DNA of 64,000 nt from Acidihalobacter ferrooxydans (GCF_001975725.1 NZ_CP019434.1:1017041-1081040); one strand, 5' to 3'. Counted from the stretch's first letter, positions 54,785 through 63,868 are shown. Numbers and translations: made by a program. Notes: generated by a model not told the origin, from the letters alone.

Positions 54785-55517
54785 CGTCAGTCTCGGCGCC
54801 TGGCGTGGACTGAGAGTGAAAACGGCGCTCGCTGAAGCCAGGTGTTCAAGCGAGCCCTGGTTAGGCGCGCTCTCTGTCGAGCATGTCCAGATATGCCCGC
54901 AGAATCCTGGCAACCTGACTCCGAAGGATGCCGATGAGCTGATATCGGACAACCCCGATGTGAAATTCAGGCTTCATGCCAATGTTCATGTCGAAGATTG
55001 GACGGTGGATGCGGACGCATCAACATACGATCGCTACCCGGATTATTTTGATCGGCTGGTCGAGGTATCCGAAGCGTTCCGCTCACCGGCATACACATGG
55101 CATGCCGGCCATCGTAAAAACGCCTCACTTGAGGCTATCTTCAAAAACACCCGCCAACTGGAAGACAGAATGGGTATTCCGGTGGGCATCGAGGGAATGT
55201 ACCCAAGCCGAGCCGACTATCTCATCTCAACCTGGGATGAATACGAGGCCCTGTTTCGGTCGGGCGTCAATTACGCCATTGACCTCTCTCACATCAACAT
55301 CCTCGCCCACAAAACGGGTGAGCGAAAAGACCACTTGTTGGTCAAGCTGCTGTCCAGTGATCGGTGCATAGAAATACACCTCTCCGGTAATACTGGAGAT
55401 GCCGACACGCACGGTCAGCTCGCCTCACAACCCTGGTGGTGGGAAACGCTGTCATGCGCCAACCCACAAGCCACCCTATTCACGGAAGGCGGTCAAACAA
55501 GGCCCGTCTTTTTTTAG
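54768..55517 (+). CDS. TIM-barrel protein, xylose isomerase / endonuclease IV-like
   Basis: A 249-residue protein. Motifs FRLHANVHVEDW, AYTWHAGHRKNAS, VGIEGMYP and NYAIDLSHINI, together with EIHLSGN, follow the order of metal-binding His/Glu/Asp residues in AP endonuclease family 2 barrels. The function could be DNA repair or sugar metabolism. The recombination setting slightly favours a nuclease-like role. The start is at 54768 or 54774, inside the preceding gene. Confidence 0.7.
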   Translation: MNMRFNVSLGAWRGLRVKTALAEARCSSEPWLGALSVEHVQICPQNPGNLTPKDADELISDNPDVKFRLHANVHVEDWTVDADASTYDRYPDYFDRLVEVSEAFRSPAYTWHAGHRKNASLEAIFKNTRQLEDRMGIPVGIEGMYPSRADYLISTWDEYEALFRSGVNYAIDLSHINILAHKTGERKDHLLVKLLSSDRCIEIHLSGNTGDADTHGQLASQPWWWETLSCANPQATLFTEGGQTRPVFF

Positions 55518-55524
55518 CACACCA

Positions 55525-55599
55525 ACCCTCCGGCTTCGGCCGGCAGGGTCACTTTCATGAACAGTTCACCCTGCGGGACACAGCCCCGCGGGCTGTGTC
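55525..55599 (+). terminator. Terminator and perfect 10-bp leader hairpin
   Basis: ACCCT-CGGC/GCCG-AGGGT (55525-55549) after the TIM-barrel gene, then GACACAGCCC/GGGCTGTGTC with a 3-nt loop (55577-55599), 10 nt before the AGGAGA of the methyltransferase. Confidence 0.75.
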
Positions 55600-55619
55600 T
55601 CCGTATACAGGAGACCAGA

Positions 55620-57350
55620 ATGGACGACCTTCAGTTTTACCCAACACCACCGGAACTGGCCGAGCGGGCCTGGTCGCTGTTTCGCAATCGTCGGTTCGAG
55701 CGCGTGCTTGAGCCGGAGGCGGGCAGAGGGGACCTAATCAGGTCGATGGTGGAAAAATACGACTACCGGCGCAATGTCGACTGTCTTGAACTGGACATTC
55801 GGCATCACCCAACACTGCGCGAACTGCGCGCAAACGTCCTGGGTTTCGATTTTCTCTCTTTCGATAAAGGCGCCCAGTATTCCCACATCATCATGAACCC
55901 CCCGTTTGCCGAAGGTGTGCAGCACGTTCTGCATGCTTGGGACATCCTATGGGATGGCGAGATTGTGGCGATTCTCAACGCCGAAACAATCCGCAATCCG
56001 TTCAGCCGGGAGCGCCAGCATTTAGTCAACCTCATCAAAGAGCACGGAAGTGTCGAGTTCGTTGAGGGCGCGTTCTCTAATGCCGAGCGCAAAACCAATG
56101 TTGAGGTTGCCTTGATCCACCTGGAAAAGAAGGCGGAAAGCAAGGAGCTGCTGGGAACACTGCTATCGGGCCTTCGCAAAGACAGCGAATCGCCCGGCAG
56201 AGCGGAGGTTGAGTCTCATCAGGACCTCGCGGTTCCGAATTCCAGCATCGAGAACGCCGTACTGGTGTTCAATGCAGCCTGGACCGCCACGCAGGAACTG
56301 GTGCGCGCCGAAGCGCGTGCTGAGTATTACAGCAAGCTGATAGGTCCCTCGTTTGAGCAAATCATCGGTGAAAAGCACGATGTAACAAAAGACCTATCAG
56401 CCAAGCAGGTTCGGCGCGAGCTTCATAATCGCTACGACACGCTAAAAAATTCTGCCTGGGCCAATATCCTCCAGATGACCGACATCCAATCCAGGATGAC
56501 GGCTCAAATGCAGTCTGAAATACAGCGGCGCTTTGAGCAAATCAAGTCGCTGGATTTCACGGTGGAGAATATCCGTGGGTTTCTGTCCGGACTGGTAGAA
56601 AATCAAGGTGAAATTCAAGTCGAAATGCTGTGTGGCGTCTTCGATGAAATCACCAAGTACCATACGGGAAACAGAGCGCATTATCGCGGCTGGAAGTCGA
56701 ACGACAAGCACCGCACTTGCGGCATGCGAATCAAGAATACGCGCTTCATTCTTCCTTACTTCGAGCCCAGTTACGGCAACTCGCTTAAATGGGAAGCCGA
56801 AAACAAGCTCAGGGATTTTGACAAAGCCTTTGCGTTGCTTGATGGCAATCCTCAGGCAGAACATTTCGGGCTGCTCGATCTTTTCCAGTCTCGTTATGAA
56901 GAGCTGAAAGCCGGAAACAGGTTGTCGTGTGATTTCTTCGATGTGCGTTATTACTTCGGGACGGGGACGATTCACTTCTTCCCTGGCAACAGGAAGCATA
57001 TCGACCGACTGAACATGATTGTCGGCCGGCACCGGCAATGGCTACCGCCGGAAGAAGAACGCGTGGACAAGGATTTCTGGCTCCAATATGAGGATGCCGA
57101 AAAGTTCGACAAGGAAATCACCCGTCGAGCCAAAGCGCATCCCGAAAACAAAAAGTCATGGAGAGGCTTGCTTTATAACGCCTTCAGTTCCCATGATCCA
57201 AAAGAAAAAGCCAGTGCCAGCGCCTTGCTGGACGACATCATGAAAGATGTCCAGCAAGAAAAAGGCATCGATATCGACACGGCTATTGAGCACGAAAACC
57301 GGGATTTGCCCGCATTAATCCATCAGCAGAACGATCTGTTCGCTGCCTGA
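55620..57350 (+). CDS. DNA adenine methyltransferase with DUF4942-like C-terminus
   Basis: A 576-residue protein. The N-terminal SAM-binding methyltransferase has YPTPPELAERAW, VLEPEAGRGDLI (SAM motif I, about residue 28) and the catalytic NPPF (about 97). The C-terminal two-thirds resemble DUF4942 proteins found on plasmids and ICEs. The last residues HQQNDLFAA contain QNDLF, close to the beta-clamp-binding consensus QL[SD]LF. Since the region encodes its own clamp, methylation may be tied to replication. The start at 55620 (MDDLQFY) has AGGAGA 5 nt upstream. Confidence 0.85.
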   Translation: MDDLQFYPTPPELAERAWSLFRNRRFERVLEPEAGRGDLIRSMVEKYDYRRNVDCLELDIRHHPTLRELRANVLGFDFLSFDKGAQYSHIIMNPPFAEGVQHVLHAWDILWDGEIVAILNAETIRNPFSRERQHLVNLIKEHGSVEFVEGAFSNAERKTNVEVALIHLEKKAESKELLGTLLSGLRKDSESPGRAEVESHQDLAVPNSSIENAVLVFNAAWTATQELVRAEARAEYYSKLIGPSFEQIIGEKHDVTKDLSAKQVRRELHNRYDTLKNSAWANILQMTDIQSRMTAQMQSEIQRRFEQIKSLDFTVENIRGFLSGLVENQGEIQVEMLCGVFDEITKYHTGNRAHYRGWKSNDKHRTCGMRIKNTRFILPYFEPSYGNSLKWEAENKLRDFDKAFALLDGNPQAEHFGLLDLFQSRYEELKAGNRLSCDFFDVRYYFGTGTIHFFPGNRKHIDRLNMIVGRHRQWLPPEEERVDKDFWLQYEDAEKFDKEITRRAKAHPENKKSWRGLLYNAFSSHDPKEKASASALLDDIMKDVQQEKGIDIDTAIEHENRDLPALIHQQNDLFAA

Positions 57351-57356
57351 ATCATC

Positions 57357-57518
57357 ACCCGAGCGCCTTGCGCGCTCGGGTCCTTCCAAAGACGCCGTTT
57401 GGCGATACAAAAAACAAAGCAAAGTTGAACAGGCCTGCGCCCCATCTCTGGGGCGCGTTTTCAGGGTCAGCCTCCGCCCTGAAAACGTTTCTAGGCGAAT
57501 GCCGGCGCATACCGGCAT
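57357..57518 (+). terminator. Four serial perfect hairpins
   Basis: ACCCGAGCGC/GCGCTCGGGT (57357-57381), GCGCCCC/GGGGCGC (57437-57456), GTTTTCAGGG/CCCTGAAAAC (57457-57486) and ATGCCGG/CCGGCAT (57499-57518). GGAGG of the next gene begins 11 nt after the last stem. Confidence 0.75.
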
Positions 57519-57537
57519 ACAAATCAACGGAGGCAAC

Positions 57538-58128
57538 ATGGAAAACCCAAACAAGAACTGCCTTGAAGGCATGCAGTGCCCGGAGTGCCAAAGCTTCGGT
57601 CCTTTCGACATTGCCGCCGATGTCATGTGTCACGTCTACGACGAAGGCAGCCAGGCGTTCGGTGACCACGAATGGACGGACGAATCCTTTTGCGAGTGCC
57701 CGAAATGCAAGTATTCGAGCACCGTCGCCGAGTTCAGCGGCGAACAACCCAAAATCTCTCCAGAACAAAAAATGCGCGAGTTTATCCAGTCGCTCGCTGA
57801 ACTAAGCCTGTGGGACCATGACGACGACAATGGACAGCCATTCGAAGAATGCGATGAGCCGGAATATGGCTATCTTGATTCGCACGAGGCGCTCATGACA
57901 CACATAGAAGCGGTAAAACCAGGCTCGCATGAGGCCACCGCTGTCGATACAATAGGGGCCATGATCCTGGCCCAGAAAAAGGCTGGATTCGATATCGTGT
58001 CTCCAGCCTATCTAGAGGCGCTGGAAACGGTTTTCGATGCCGTGGCGAACAATTTGACGGACGACGAGTTGCCGCCCGGAGGGTGTACAAATAACTGTGT
58101 AACTGGTTATCTACCGACAAACCAGTGA
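57538..58128 (+). CDS. Zinc-ribbon-like acidic protein of unknown function
   Basis: A 197-residue protein with two CxxC knuckles (MQCPECQSFG, about residue 12, and CECPKCKYSS, about 58), which could bind one zinc ion. The rest is acidic and helical. The start at 57538 has GGAGG 4 nt upstream. The last 15 or so codons look unlike the rest and run into the inserted restriction-locus fragment, so the natural C-terminus may be altered. Confidence 0.65.
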   Translation: MENPNKNCLEGMQCPECQSFGPFDIAADVMCHVYDEGSQAFGDHEWTDESFCECPKCKYSSTVAEFSGEQPKISPEQKMREFIQSLAELSLWDHDDDNGQPFEECDEPEYGYLDSHEALMTHIEAVKPGSHEATAVDTIGAMILAQKKAGFDIVSPAYLEALETVFDAVANNLTDDELPPGGCTNNCVTGYLPTNQ

Positions 58129-58406
58129 GGAACCAACCAGTGACCAGTACCAAATGGGCAATTCTTGAATCAGAACGAGTTGCGATGCCAAAAATAAACC
58201 GGGAAGCACTAGCCACGCTACGATTCCCACTTCCTCCAGTTTGTGAACAATCCAAGATTATCGATTACCTCACCAAGAAAACGCATGATATCGATTATTA
58301 CAGCCAAGCTATTCGCGAAAGTATCTCTTTGCTCAAAGAACGCCGCTCCGCCTTGATCACCGCCGCCGTCACCGGCCAGATCGATCCCAAAGAGATGGCC
58401 GCATGA
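58129..58406 (+). pseudogene. C-terminal remnant of a type I restriction specificity subunit (HsdS)
   Basis: The frame encodes only the end of HsdS: MPKINREALATLRFPLPP, then EQSKIIDYLTKKT and LKERRSALITAAVTGQID. Both target-recognition domains are missing. An ATG at 58125 could start it, but the product would not bind DNA specifically. It overlaps the next gene by ATGA, as in an intact restriction locus. No hsdM or hsdR is present. Confidence 0.85.
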
Positions 58407-59557
58407 GTCAGCGCGTTGCGGTCAATCCGGAACTCCTTCACTGGGCGCTTGCGCGCGCGGGTGTTTCCGCAGATACGCTGACGGGCAAGTTTCCAAAGTT
58501 GCGCAACTGGCTGGCGGGCGAGTTAATGCCAACCCTGAAACAACTCGAAGCCTTTGCCGCCGCCACCCATACGGCCATTGGCCTGATGTTTCTGTCCGAA
58601 CCGCCAGATGAACCCTTGCCGATTCACGATTTTCGCACCATGCCAGAGGCGGTGTTGGCGCGACCCAGCGCCGATCTGCTCGATACCATCTACCTCTGTC
58701 AGCAGCGTCAGGCGTGGTATCGGAATTATCAACGCATTCAGGGCACGCAATCGCTGGCCTTTGTGGGTAGCGCTACCCGGCAAGACAGTATTATTGAGAC
58801 GGCGCAACGAATCGCACAAACCATTGGTTTCAGTACCGCTGAACGCCAAAGGTTGCCGAACTGGAGCGAGGCGCTTCGTCGGTTCATTGCGCTGGTGGAG
58901 CAGAGCGGTGTACTGGTGATGATCAGTGGCGTGGTGGGCAGCAATACCCATCGCCCTTTGAATCCACAGGAGTTTCGCGGCTTTGCCCTGGTCGATCCGC
59001 TCGCGCCGCTGATCTTTGTCAACGGTAAGGACAGCAAAGCGGCGCAGATGTTTACCCTGGCGCATGAACTGGCGCATCTGTGGTTGGGGGAAAGCGGTAT
59101 TTCGGACGTGCAGGCCGCCAATCTGCCGAATGAAGCCGTCGAACGCTGGTGCAATGCCGTTGCTGCAGAGCTGCTGGTTCCGCTGGCGCGGATACGCGAA
59201 AGCTATCGACCGGGCGAATCCCTGGATGAGGCCATGCAACGACTTGCAGGCCAGTTCAAGGTCAGCACCCTGGTTATTTTGCGCCGCTTGCATGACCTGG
59301 GTGTGATTGATCGAGAAACCCTGTGGGACACCTATCGCGAAGAGCTGGAACGGCTGAAGGCTTTGTCACGAAAAACCGGTGGTGGCGGCGACTTTTACAA
59401 CAGTCTGGGCGCTCGCGTGAGTAAGCGCTTTGCCAGTTCTCTAGTCGCCAGTACGCTGGAAGGCCAGACGCCATTCACCGAGGCTTTCCGCATGTTGGGC
59501 ATACGCAAATCGGCCACTTTTTATGAAGAGGCAAGGCGACTGGGGCTGCACGGATGA
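58403..59557 (+). CDS. ImmA/IrrE metallopeptidase with N-terminal XRE-like region
   Basis: A 384-residue COG2856-type protein with an N-terminal helix-turn-helix-like region (about 1-70) and a zinc peptidase domain with HELAH (about residue 222, HExxH). In type I restriction loci such proteins lie between hsdS and hsdR, paired with a DUF4411 toxin, and are considered antitoxin or regulatory partners. It overlaps both neighbours by ATGA. The gene is intact. Confidence 0.87.
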   Translation: MSQRVAVNPELLHWALARAGVSADTLTGKFPKLRNWLAGELMPTLKQLEAFAAATHTAIGLMFLSEPPDEPLPIHDFRTMPEAVLARPSADLLDTIYLCQQRQAWYRNYQRIQGTQSLAFVGSATRQDSIIETAQRIAQTIGFSTAERQRLPNWSEALRRFIALVEQSGVLVMISGVVGSNTHRPLNPQEFRGFALVDPLAPLIFVNGKDSKAAQMFTLAHELAHLWLGESGISDVQAANLPNEAVERWCNAVAAELLVPLARIRESYRPGESLDEAMQRLAGQFKVSTLVILRRLHDLGVIDRETLWDTYREELERLKALSRKTGGGGDFYNSLGARVSKRFASSLVASTLEGQTPFTEAFRMLGIRKSATFYEEARRLGLHG

Positions 59558-60036
59558 AATACTTGCTCGATGCCAATGTCTTTATCGCTGCAAACAATCT
59601 GCACTACGGTCTGGATTTTTGCCCGGCATTTTGGGATTGGTTGCTCGCGGCGAATTATCGGCAATCCGTTTACAGCATCGAGAAAGTGGGTGATGAGATC
59701 GAGGCGGGGGAAGATCAACTGTCAGAGTGGGCGAAAGGCTGCGGTGAGCATTTCTTTCTCAAACCCGACGCAAAAGTCCTTGAGGTCATGGCCGAGGTGA
59801 GTCAGTGGGTGACCAGCAATGGCTATACCCCGGCGGCGATCAACACCTTTTTACAAGTGGCGGATTACTGGTTGGTGGCTCATGCGCGGCATTGTACCCA
59901 TGGTCGATGCCTCCACGGCACATCTATCCGACAGCGACACCAACCTGCTGAACGCGATGGAATCGGGTGGACAGCCCGGATTCCCTCGCACGGTGTCGCA
60001 CGAATACGGCTGGTTGCTCTTCCTATCACAGGCTAA
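59554..60036 (+). pseudogene. 3'-truncated DUF4411 PIN-like toxin
   Basis: The first 110 residues match DUF4411: MKYLLDANVFIAANNLHYG with the PIN aspartate, CPAFWDW, VGDEIEAG and INTFLQVADYWLVAHA. Family members then continue with a THE-containing strand and a terminal helix. Here the frame leaves the family at about 59885 and reads antisense-quality sequence of the next gene to 60036. The toxin probably lacks an essential part of its active site. Confidence 0.8.
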
Positions 60037-60211
60037 AGACGATGATGATGGATCGCTAGAACGTCTGTTCGACGAATGCGGCGTAAGCAAAGGCCTCGCC
60101 GGCCTGATCCGATACGGCATGGAGCACAGCGCCTATATTCTCAATATAGATGCGGACGCTCCACAGATACCTGGGATCGCTTTATACGGCTTAGATTCTT
60201 CGCCGGAATAG
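59882..60211 (+). CDS. DUF5983-like small protein, possibly 5'-affected by the insertion
   Basis: A 109-residue frame with VDASTAHLSDSDTNLLNAM and SHEYGWLLFL, resembling small plasmid/ICE proteins annotated DUF5983 (ISTAHL...). Homology begins near 59895, just past the end of the inserted restriction fragment. The ATGs at 59882 and 59900 have no good ribosome-binding site, so the original start may have been lost. A terminator follows 20 nt later. Confidence 0.6.
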   Translation: MRGIVPMVDASTAHLSDSDTNLLNAMESGGQPGFPRTVSHEYGWLLFLSQAKDDDDGSLERLFDECGVSKGLAGLIRYGMEHSAYILNIDADAPQIPGIALYGLDSSPE

Positions 60212-60231
60212 CGATTTACAACAATTTGCAT

Positions 60232-60300
60232 GGGCGCCGATGGCGCCCGTGTTTTTTACCTGCCCAGCAGATAAAAAACAGTTTACCGGTCGCCGGACCG
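60232..60300 (+). terminator. Terminator and two leader hairpins
   Basis: GGGCGCC/GGCGCCC then T6 (60232-60257), GTTTTTTA/TAAAAAAC (60251-60279) and CGGTC/GACCG (60287-60300). The gene at 60337 follows with AAAGGAGAG. Confidence 0.78.
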
Positions 60301-60336
60301 TATGCCGGCCAACAGTTCAATCAAAAGGAGAGAACA

Positions 60337-60711
60337 ATGCGGAAGTACATTGTTTCGTATGCGCTAGACTATACCCACGATGTTAGTGTGGGTGTAGAAG
60401 CCGAAACCAAGGAAGCCGCCTTGGCGAAAGCGGAATCCGCTTTCAATGAGGGCACGATATGGGATGACACACGACGAATACCATTGCTGTACGACGACTT
60501 CAACGAGTCGGATGGCAACACGCTCGAGTTCGAAGCGGAAGAAGTTGACGCCTGGCCGAAACCAGACGCTTCCGTCCTTGATCTCAAATCAAGACAAATG
60601 GCATTGAGCGTTTGTCGCCAAATCGTGCAGTCGGCCAGAGACGGAGAAGACAAGGCCCAAGCATTTGATCGGGTTTACGAATCGGCGCTCCTGGCACTAG
60701 GTGGCGCGTGA
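60337..60711 (+). CDS. Protein of unknown function
   Basis: A 124-residue protein beginning MRKYIVSYALDYTHDV, with a beta-alpha-beta ferredoxin-like start followed by ETKEAALAKAESAFNEG, an acidic middle and a helical end. AAAGGAGA lies 6 nt upstream. Family not recognised. Its stop overlaps the ATG of the next gene (TGATG). Confidence 0.65.
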   Translation: MRKYIVSYALDYTHDVSVGVEAETKEAALAKAESAFNEGTIWDDTRRIPLLYDDFNESDGNTLEFEAEEVDAWPKPDASVLDLKSRQMALSVCRQIVQSARDGEDKAQAFDRVYESALLALGGA

Positions 60712-60896
60712 TGCCAACACAAGAACAGATGTTCTACCAGGCGCACAAGCGCCTTGCTGACGCCAACAAATTCATCATGGATCTCGCCAGAGACCCATCG
60801 AACCCACTGACCAACAATGATCTTCGAAAGCTGGTCGATCGCTTTCCGGAGCGATGGGGCCGGTATCGCGGGCTCATTGGCAAGCTGCCTCACTGA
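60711..60896 (+). CDS. Small helical protein of unknown function
   Basis: A 61-residue protein (MPTQEQMFYQAHK...) with two charged helices. It is translationally coupled to the preceding gene through a one-base stop/start overlap. Family not recognised. Confidence 0.55.
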   Translation: MPTQEQMFYQAHKRLADANKFIMDLARDPSNPLTNNDLRKLVDRFPERWGRYRGLIGKLPH

Positions 60897-60908
60897 AGGA
60901 GAACTAAA

Positions 60909-61106
60909 ATGAGAACGTGGGCCTATTATGGTGGATACCATGAACATGGTGGCTGGCTTGTCCACACCATCGTTTCCGCTATCATCCATGGCATCATTTA
61001 TGATGCCATCTTCAAACTACTGCGCGGTGTACCAGCCGTGGATGTTGTATTGATTGCCGTCGGAGTTATCGCGGCAATCGGATTTCTTTGGTCTGTACTC
61101 AGATAG
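60909..61106 (+). CDS. Small membrane protein, 65 residues
   Basis: The protein starts MRTWAYYGGYHEHGG and has a His-rich first third and two hydrophobic segments (about 17-38 and 44-63). GAAGGAGAA lies 6 nt upstream. Family not recognised. It ends 4 nt before a strong terminator. Confidence 0.6.
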   Translation: MRTWAYYGGYHEHGGWLVHTIVSAIIHGIIYDAIFKLLRGVPAVDVVLIAVGVIAAIGFLWSVLR

Positions 61107-61109
61107 CAA

Positions 61110-61149
61110 AACCCGGCGACACCCTTGTGGTGATCGCCGGGTTTTTTTT
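61110..61149. terminator. Bidirectional terminator between convergent genes
   Basis: AACCCGGCGA/TCGCCGGGTT with an inner CACC/GGTG stem is followed by T8 on the plus strand and TTTTGC on the minus strand. It separates the plus-strand small-gene run from the minus-strand helicase. Confidence 0.92.
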
Positions 61150-61179
61150 GCCAAATACGGCTGCCGAACAACAGATGGA

Positions 61180-62751
61180 TTAGATGCACAACCGCACATA
61201 ATCACTCGCCCTCGTTACGGCGACATAAAGAGCCCGGTGATAGGCTTCGGCGCCGGATACTTTAACCATGCCGTACAAATCGAGGACATCAACAATCGAG
61301 CAATAAAATGTGCTTCCCTGGGACTTGTGCGCCGTCATGGCATAGGCATGCATCACCGGTGCGCAAGCTCGCGTCACGGTCCAAGCTCGGCCGAACTCTT
61401 CTTTGCGCAATATCGGGTTTTTCTGCTTGCGATAGTTTCCCCATGTCGAGGTTTTGATTCGATTGTGCTCGGCGGCGTCATCCGCAATATAAAACTCGAC
61501 CTTTCCGTGTTCCGGCGTCGACGTTAAAATCCGCCAGCTTGGAATCTGCAGATAGGGGTGGTCCATTGCGCGGCATTCGATCACGGCCATCTCGGTGTTG
61601 TTCTGGATCAAGACAGGCTTAAAACCGCCGTTCGTCTTATCCTTGTTCTGGCGGCTGGATTTTTCTTCGCGCGGAGACAGCATCCCCTCCCAGAAGGACG
61701 CCCCTCGCCAGTGGCTGCCGCAGCCGGCGGGAAACGCATGCAACATTTCTCGTGCAATAATCGTTTCGCCAGGCCAGAAGGGCGCGTCATTTCTTACCTT
61801 GCTACTCGCGTACAAATCGGCTAGTTCGCGATGCACAAAGGCGTTGTGCTGGTCGACAACGCGGTTACGCCATGCCACCGCGCGAATGTCCGCATGAGGC
61901 CGCGCGCGCCTGAGCTTCACCAATCCTGTTCCGATATCCGATACAGAGGCGATGCGCACCCGCCCCGCCAGGGAATCACTATGCTGGCTCACGTAGTCAA
62001 GAATACCTTCGGGCGTGAATAGGCCGCGCTGTCCGCCTTCGATGTAAGCCCGTATGACCTGGGCGAATTGCGCAATCGGGTGAGGCCGCCCGGTCGCTTT
62101 CTGGCGCACAATCTCGTTTAGCGTATGTTGCCTTGGGACGGTTTCAAATACCGGTGGTAGCCTCGCCAGCAAAGAACCGGCATCAGTGCCCCGGTTGGGC
62201 GGGTCCTCGACCGGTAATAATTGCCCCGGATCGCCAACATAAAGCACCCGAACGTCACCGCGCTGTTGTGCGGCGTGGATATGATCAAGCAGGGTATCGC
62301 CTACCATGGACGATTCGTCGATTACGACAAGCTGATAATTCTCGAAGTATTCGTTGTCGTGGTTTCGGTCGATTTCAACCCGATAGCTGCCCAGCCTGTC
62401 TTCTTTGAGGCGCAGTCCCAACAAAGCATGCAGTGTGCCTGTCCAAACGGCTGCCGGGCCAGTATTTTTGCCTTCCCGGGTTGGCGCCACGTCGAGTTTT
62501 TCACGAATAACGGCAACCGCCTTATGGGTGGGTGCGCATACGGCCGTTTTGATACCTTGCGAAGAGGCCCACATGACGACTTGCACCAATAGCCAAGTTT
62601 TTCCGGTCCCTGCATATCCCTTGAGCACGCGTTGCCCGGACGGCTCGCGGATAAACCGGCGCAATTCGTCGAATACTCGCGTTTGATCTGCGTTCATCCC
62701 AACAGTGGTGACCGTATCGACAACAGCGGCTGTATTGGCAGCGGATCTCAT
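61180..62751 (-). CDS. RecD/Dda-like superfamily 1B DNA helicase
   Basis: A 523-residue ATP-dependent helicase with Walker A GYAGTGKTWL (about residue 45), Walker B VVIDESSMVGD (about 145), motif III-like LYVGDPGQLLP (about 170) and the C-terminal UvrD_C_2 box HKSQGST...YVAVTRAS. It resembles phage T4 Dda and RecD2, enzymes that unwind 5'-3' during replication or recombination. The start at 62751 (MRSAAN) has no clear ribosome-binding site. MNADQ at 62697 is an alternative and an upstream ATG at 62838 is less likely. Confidence 0.88.
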   Translation of the reverse strand: MRSAANTAAVVDTVTTVGMNADQTRVFDELRRFIREPSGQRVLKGYAGTGKTWLLVQVVMWASSQGIKTAVCAPTHKAVAVIREKLDVAPTREGKNTGPAAVWTGTLHALLGLRLKEDRLGSYRVEIDRNHDNEYFENYQLVVIDESSMVGDTLLDHIHAAQQRGDVRVLYVGDPGQLLPVEDPPNRGTDAGSLLARLPPVFETVPRQHTLNEIVRQKATGRPHPIAQFAQVIRAYIEGGQRGLFTPEGILDYVSQHSDSLAGRVRIASVSDIGTGLVKLRRARPHADIRAVAWRNRVVDQHNAFVHRELADLYASSKVRNDAPFWPGETIIAREMLHAFPAGCGSHWRGASFWEGMLSPREEKSSRQNKDKTNGGFKPVLIQNNTEMAVIECRAMDHPYLQIPSWRILTSTPEHGKVEFYIADDAAEHNRIKTSTWGNYRKQKNPILRKEEFGRAWTVTRACAPVMHAYAMTAHKSQGSTFYCSIVDVLDLYGMVKVSGAEAYHRALYVAVTRASDYVRLCI

Positions 62752-62919
62752 GGTAAAAATAGAAAATAGCGTTCCAAATAAGGTGATTGTATAACACATT
62801 GCAAATTTGCAAACGCAGTGCCAGGCGACGGTTTTCAAATACGCTGCAAATTAACCTGAATTCAGCACGTATACCCGTTATTTCTTGCCGTCGACACGAA
62901 AGCCGTGTACTAACGCGGT

Positions 62920-63669
62920 ATGTATATCAGTGGCATCGACAGCTTGTTTTCAACCGGCGCAGCGTATTTCGGCGGCAAGCAGCTTGCCCTTCGACTCTGG
63001 CCGGGCCGCCCCATCGTTGAACCCATTATTGCGCTTGGCGATACGCCGCCTCTGGTATCCGGCGAAATTCTCTACCGACATCAGGGACTTTGGCGGCGCT
63101 TTCCCTTCGCGGAACGCAACCGCTATTTGGCTTGGCAGCGGGGCTTGATCAAAGCGCTGCCAACATTGCTTGAGCGACATGCTTCCAGTGCCGGACAGGG
63201 TCGCTTGGCAATCAATCTGTCAACCCTTGAGGCGGCGGACTCGCGGGTTTGTGACGCACTCAAAAACAGCGAGCTGTTGCCGCGTCTTGTTATCGAGTGG
63301 ACGGAGACCCCCAATGCACATGAGGCAATCGATCGTGCGGCCAAACATCTCAACCTGCTTGCCGAAAAGGGGGCCTTGTTATCTATTGATGATGCGGGCT
63401 CTGGGGTAGACTGGATGCTTCGTGCCAGACTGGTGCCGGCATCCATTGCCAAAATTGATGGCATTCTTTTTCAGCAGGCGGCAGGCGGTGATGCAACCGC
63501 CGACGCCTTTTGCCGGACCATTACCCAATCGGCTCATGAACTCGGTATGCAGGTTGTTGCAGAATGGATTGAAGATGAACCTCAGCTGCGCTACGCCATT
63601 GACCTGGGCGCCGATCTTGGGCAGGGTTGGTTATTCGAGCAGAACCGGCTTAATCCGGATCGGACTTAA
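62920..63669 (+). CDS. EAL-domain cyclic-di-GMP phosphodiesterase-like protein
   Basis: A 249-residue stand-alone EAL domain. The catalytic set appears intact: SGEILYRH for EAL (Glu), LAINLS (Asn), LVIEWTE (Glu), SIDDAGSG (Asp-Asp), AKIDG (Lys), VAEWIED (Glu) and QGWLFEQ (Gln). It may hydrolyse c-di-GMP and so affect surface attachment or element transfer. No sensor domain is attached. The start at 62920 (MYISGID) lacks a strong ribosome-binding site. Confidence 0.82.
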   Translation: MYISGIDSLFSTGAAYFGGKQLALRLWPGRPIVEPIIALGDTPPLVSGEILYRHQGLWRRFPFAERNRYLAWQRGLIKALPTLLERHASSAGQGRLAINLSTLEAADSRVCDALKNSELLPRLVIEWTETPNAHEAIDRAAKHLNLLAEKGALLSIDDAGSGVDWMLRARLVPASIAKIDGILFQQAAGGDATADAFCRTITQSAHELGMQVVAEWIEDEPQLRYAIDLGADLGQGWLFEQNRLNPDRT

Positions 63670-63868
63670 ACAGGGCGACAAAACGCTTATGCGTCGGCTG
63701 GTCATCGTCGAATCTATTTTGGGGTCTTCCAGTGAAGACCCAGTTCGAAAACGCACGGCACGCCAATGCATTTTCCGCGCACTCGGTATAAAAAGCGCAG
63801 CCATTGCAGGGGCGCCCGAAAGGTTCGGCCAGAATCGTATTCGACAGCTTTTTCAATGAGGCATCCAT
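63650..63868 (-). CDS. Small cysteine-rich protein
   Basis: A 72-residue protein with a four-cysteine cluster (CNGCAFYTECAENALAC) that could hold zinc or an iron-sulfur cluster. It is convergent with the EAL gene and overlaps its end by 20 nt. Family not recognised. Composition supports a real gene, but the ribosome-binding site is weak. Confidence 0.55.
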   Translation of the reverse strand: MDASLKKLSNTILAEPFGRPCNGCAFYTECAENALACRAFSNWVFTGRPQNRFDDDQPTHKRFVALFKSDPD

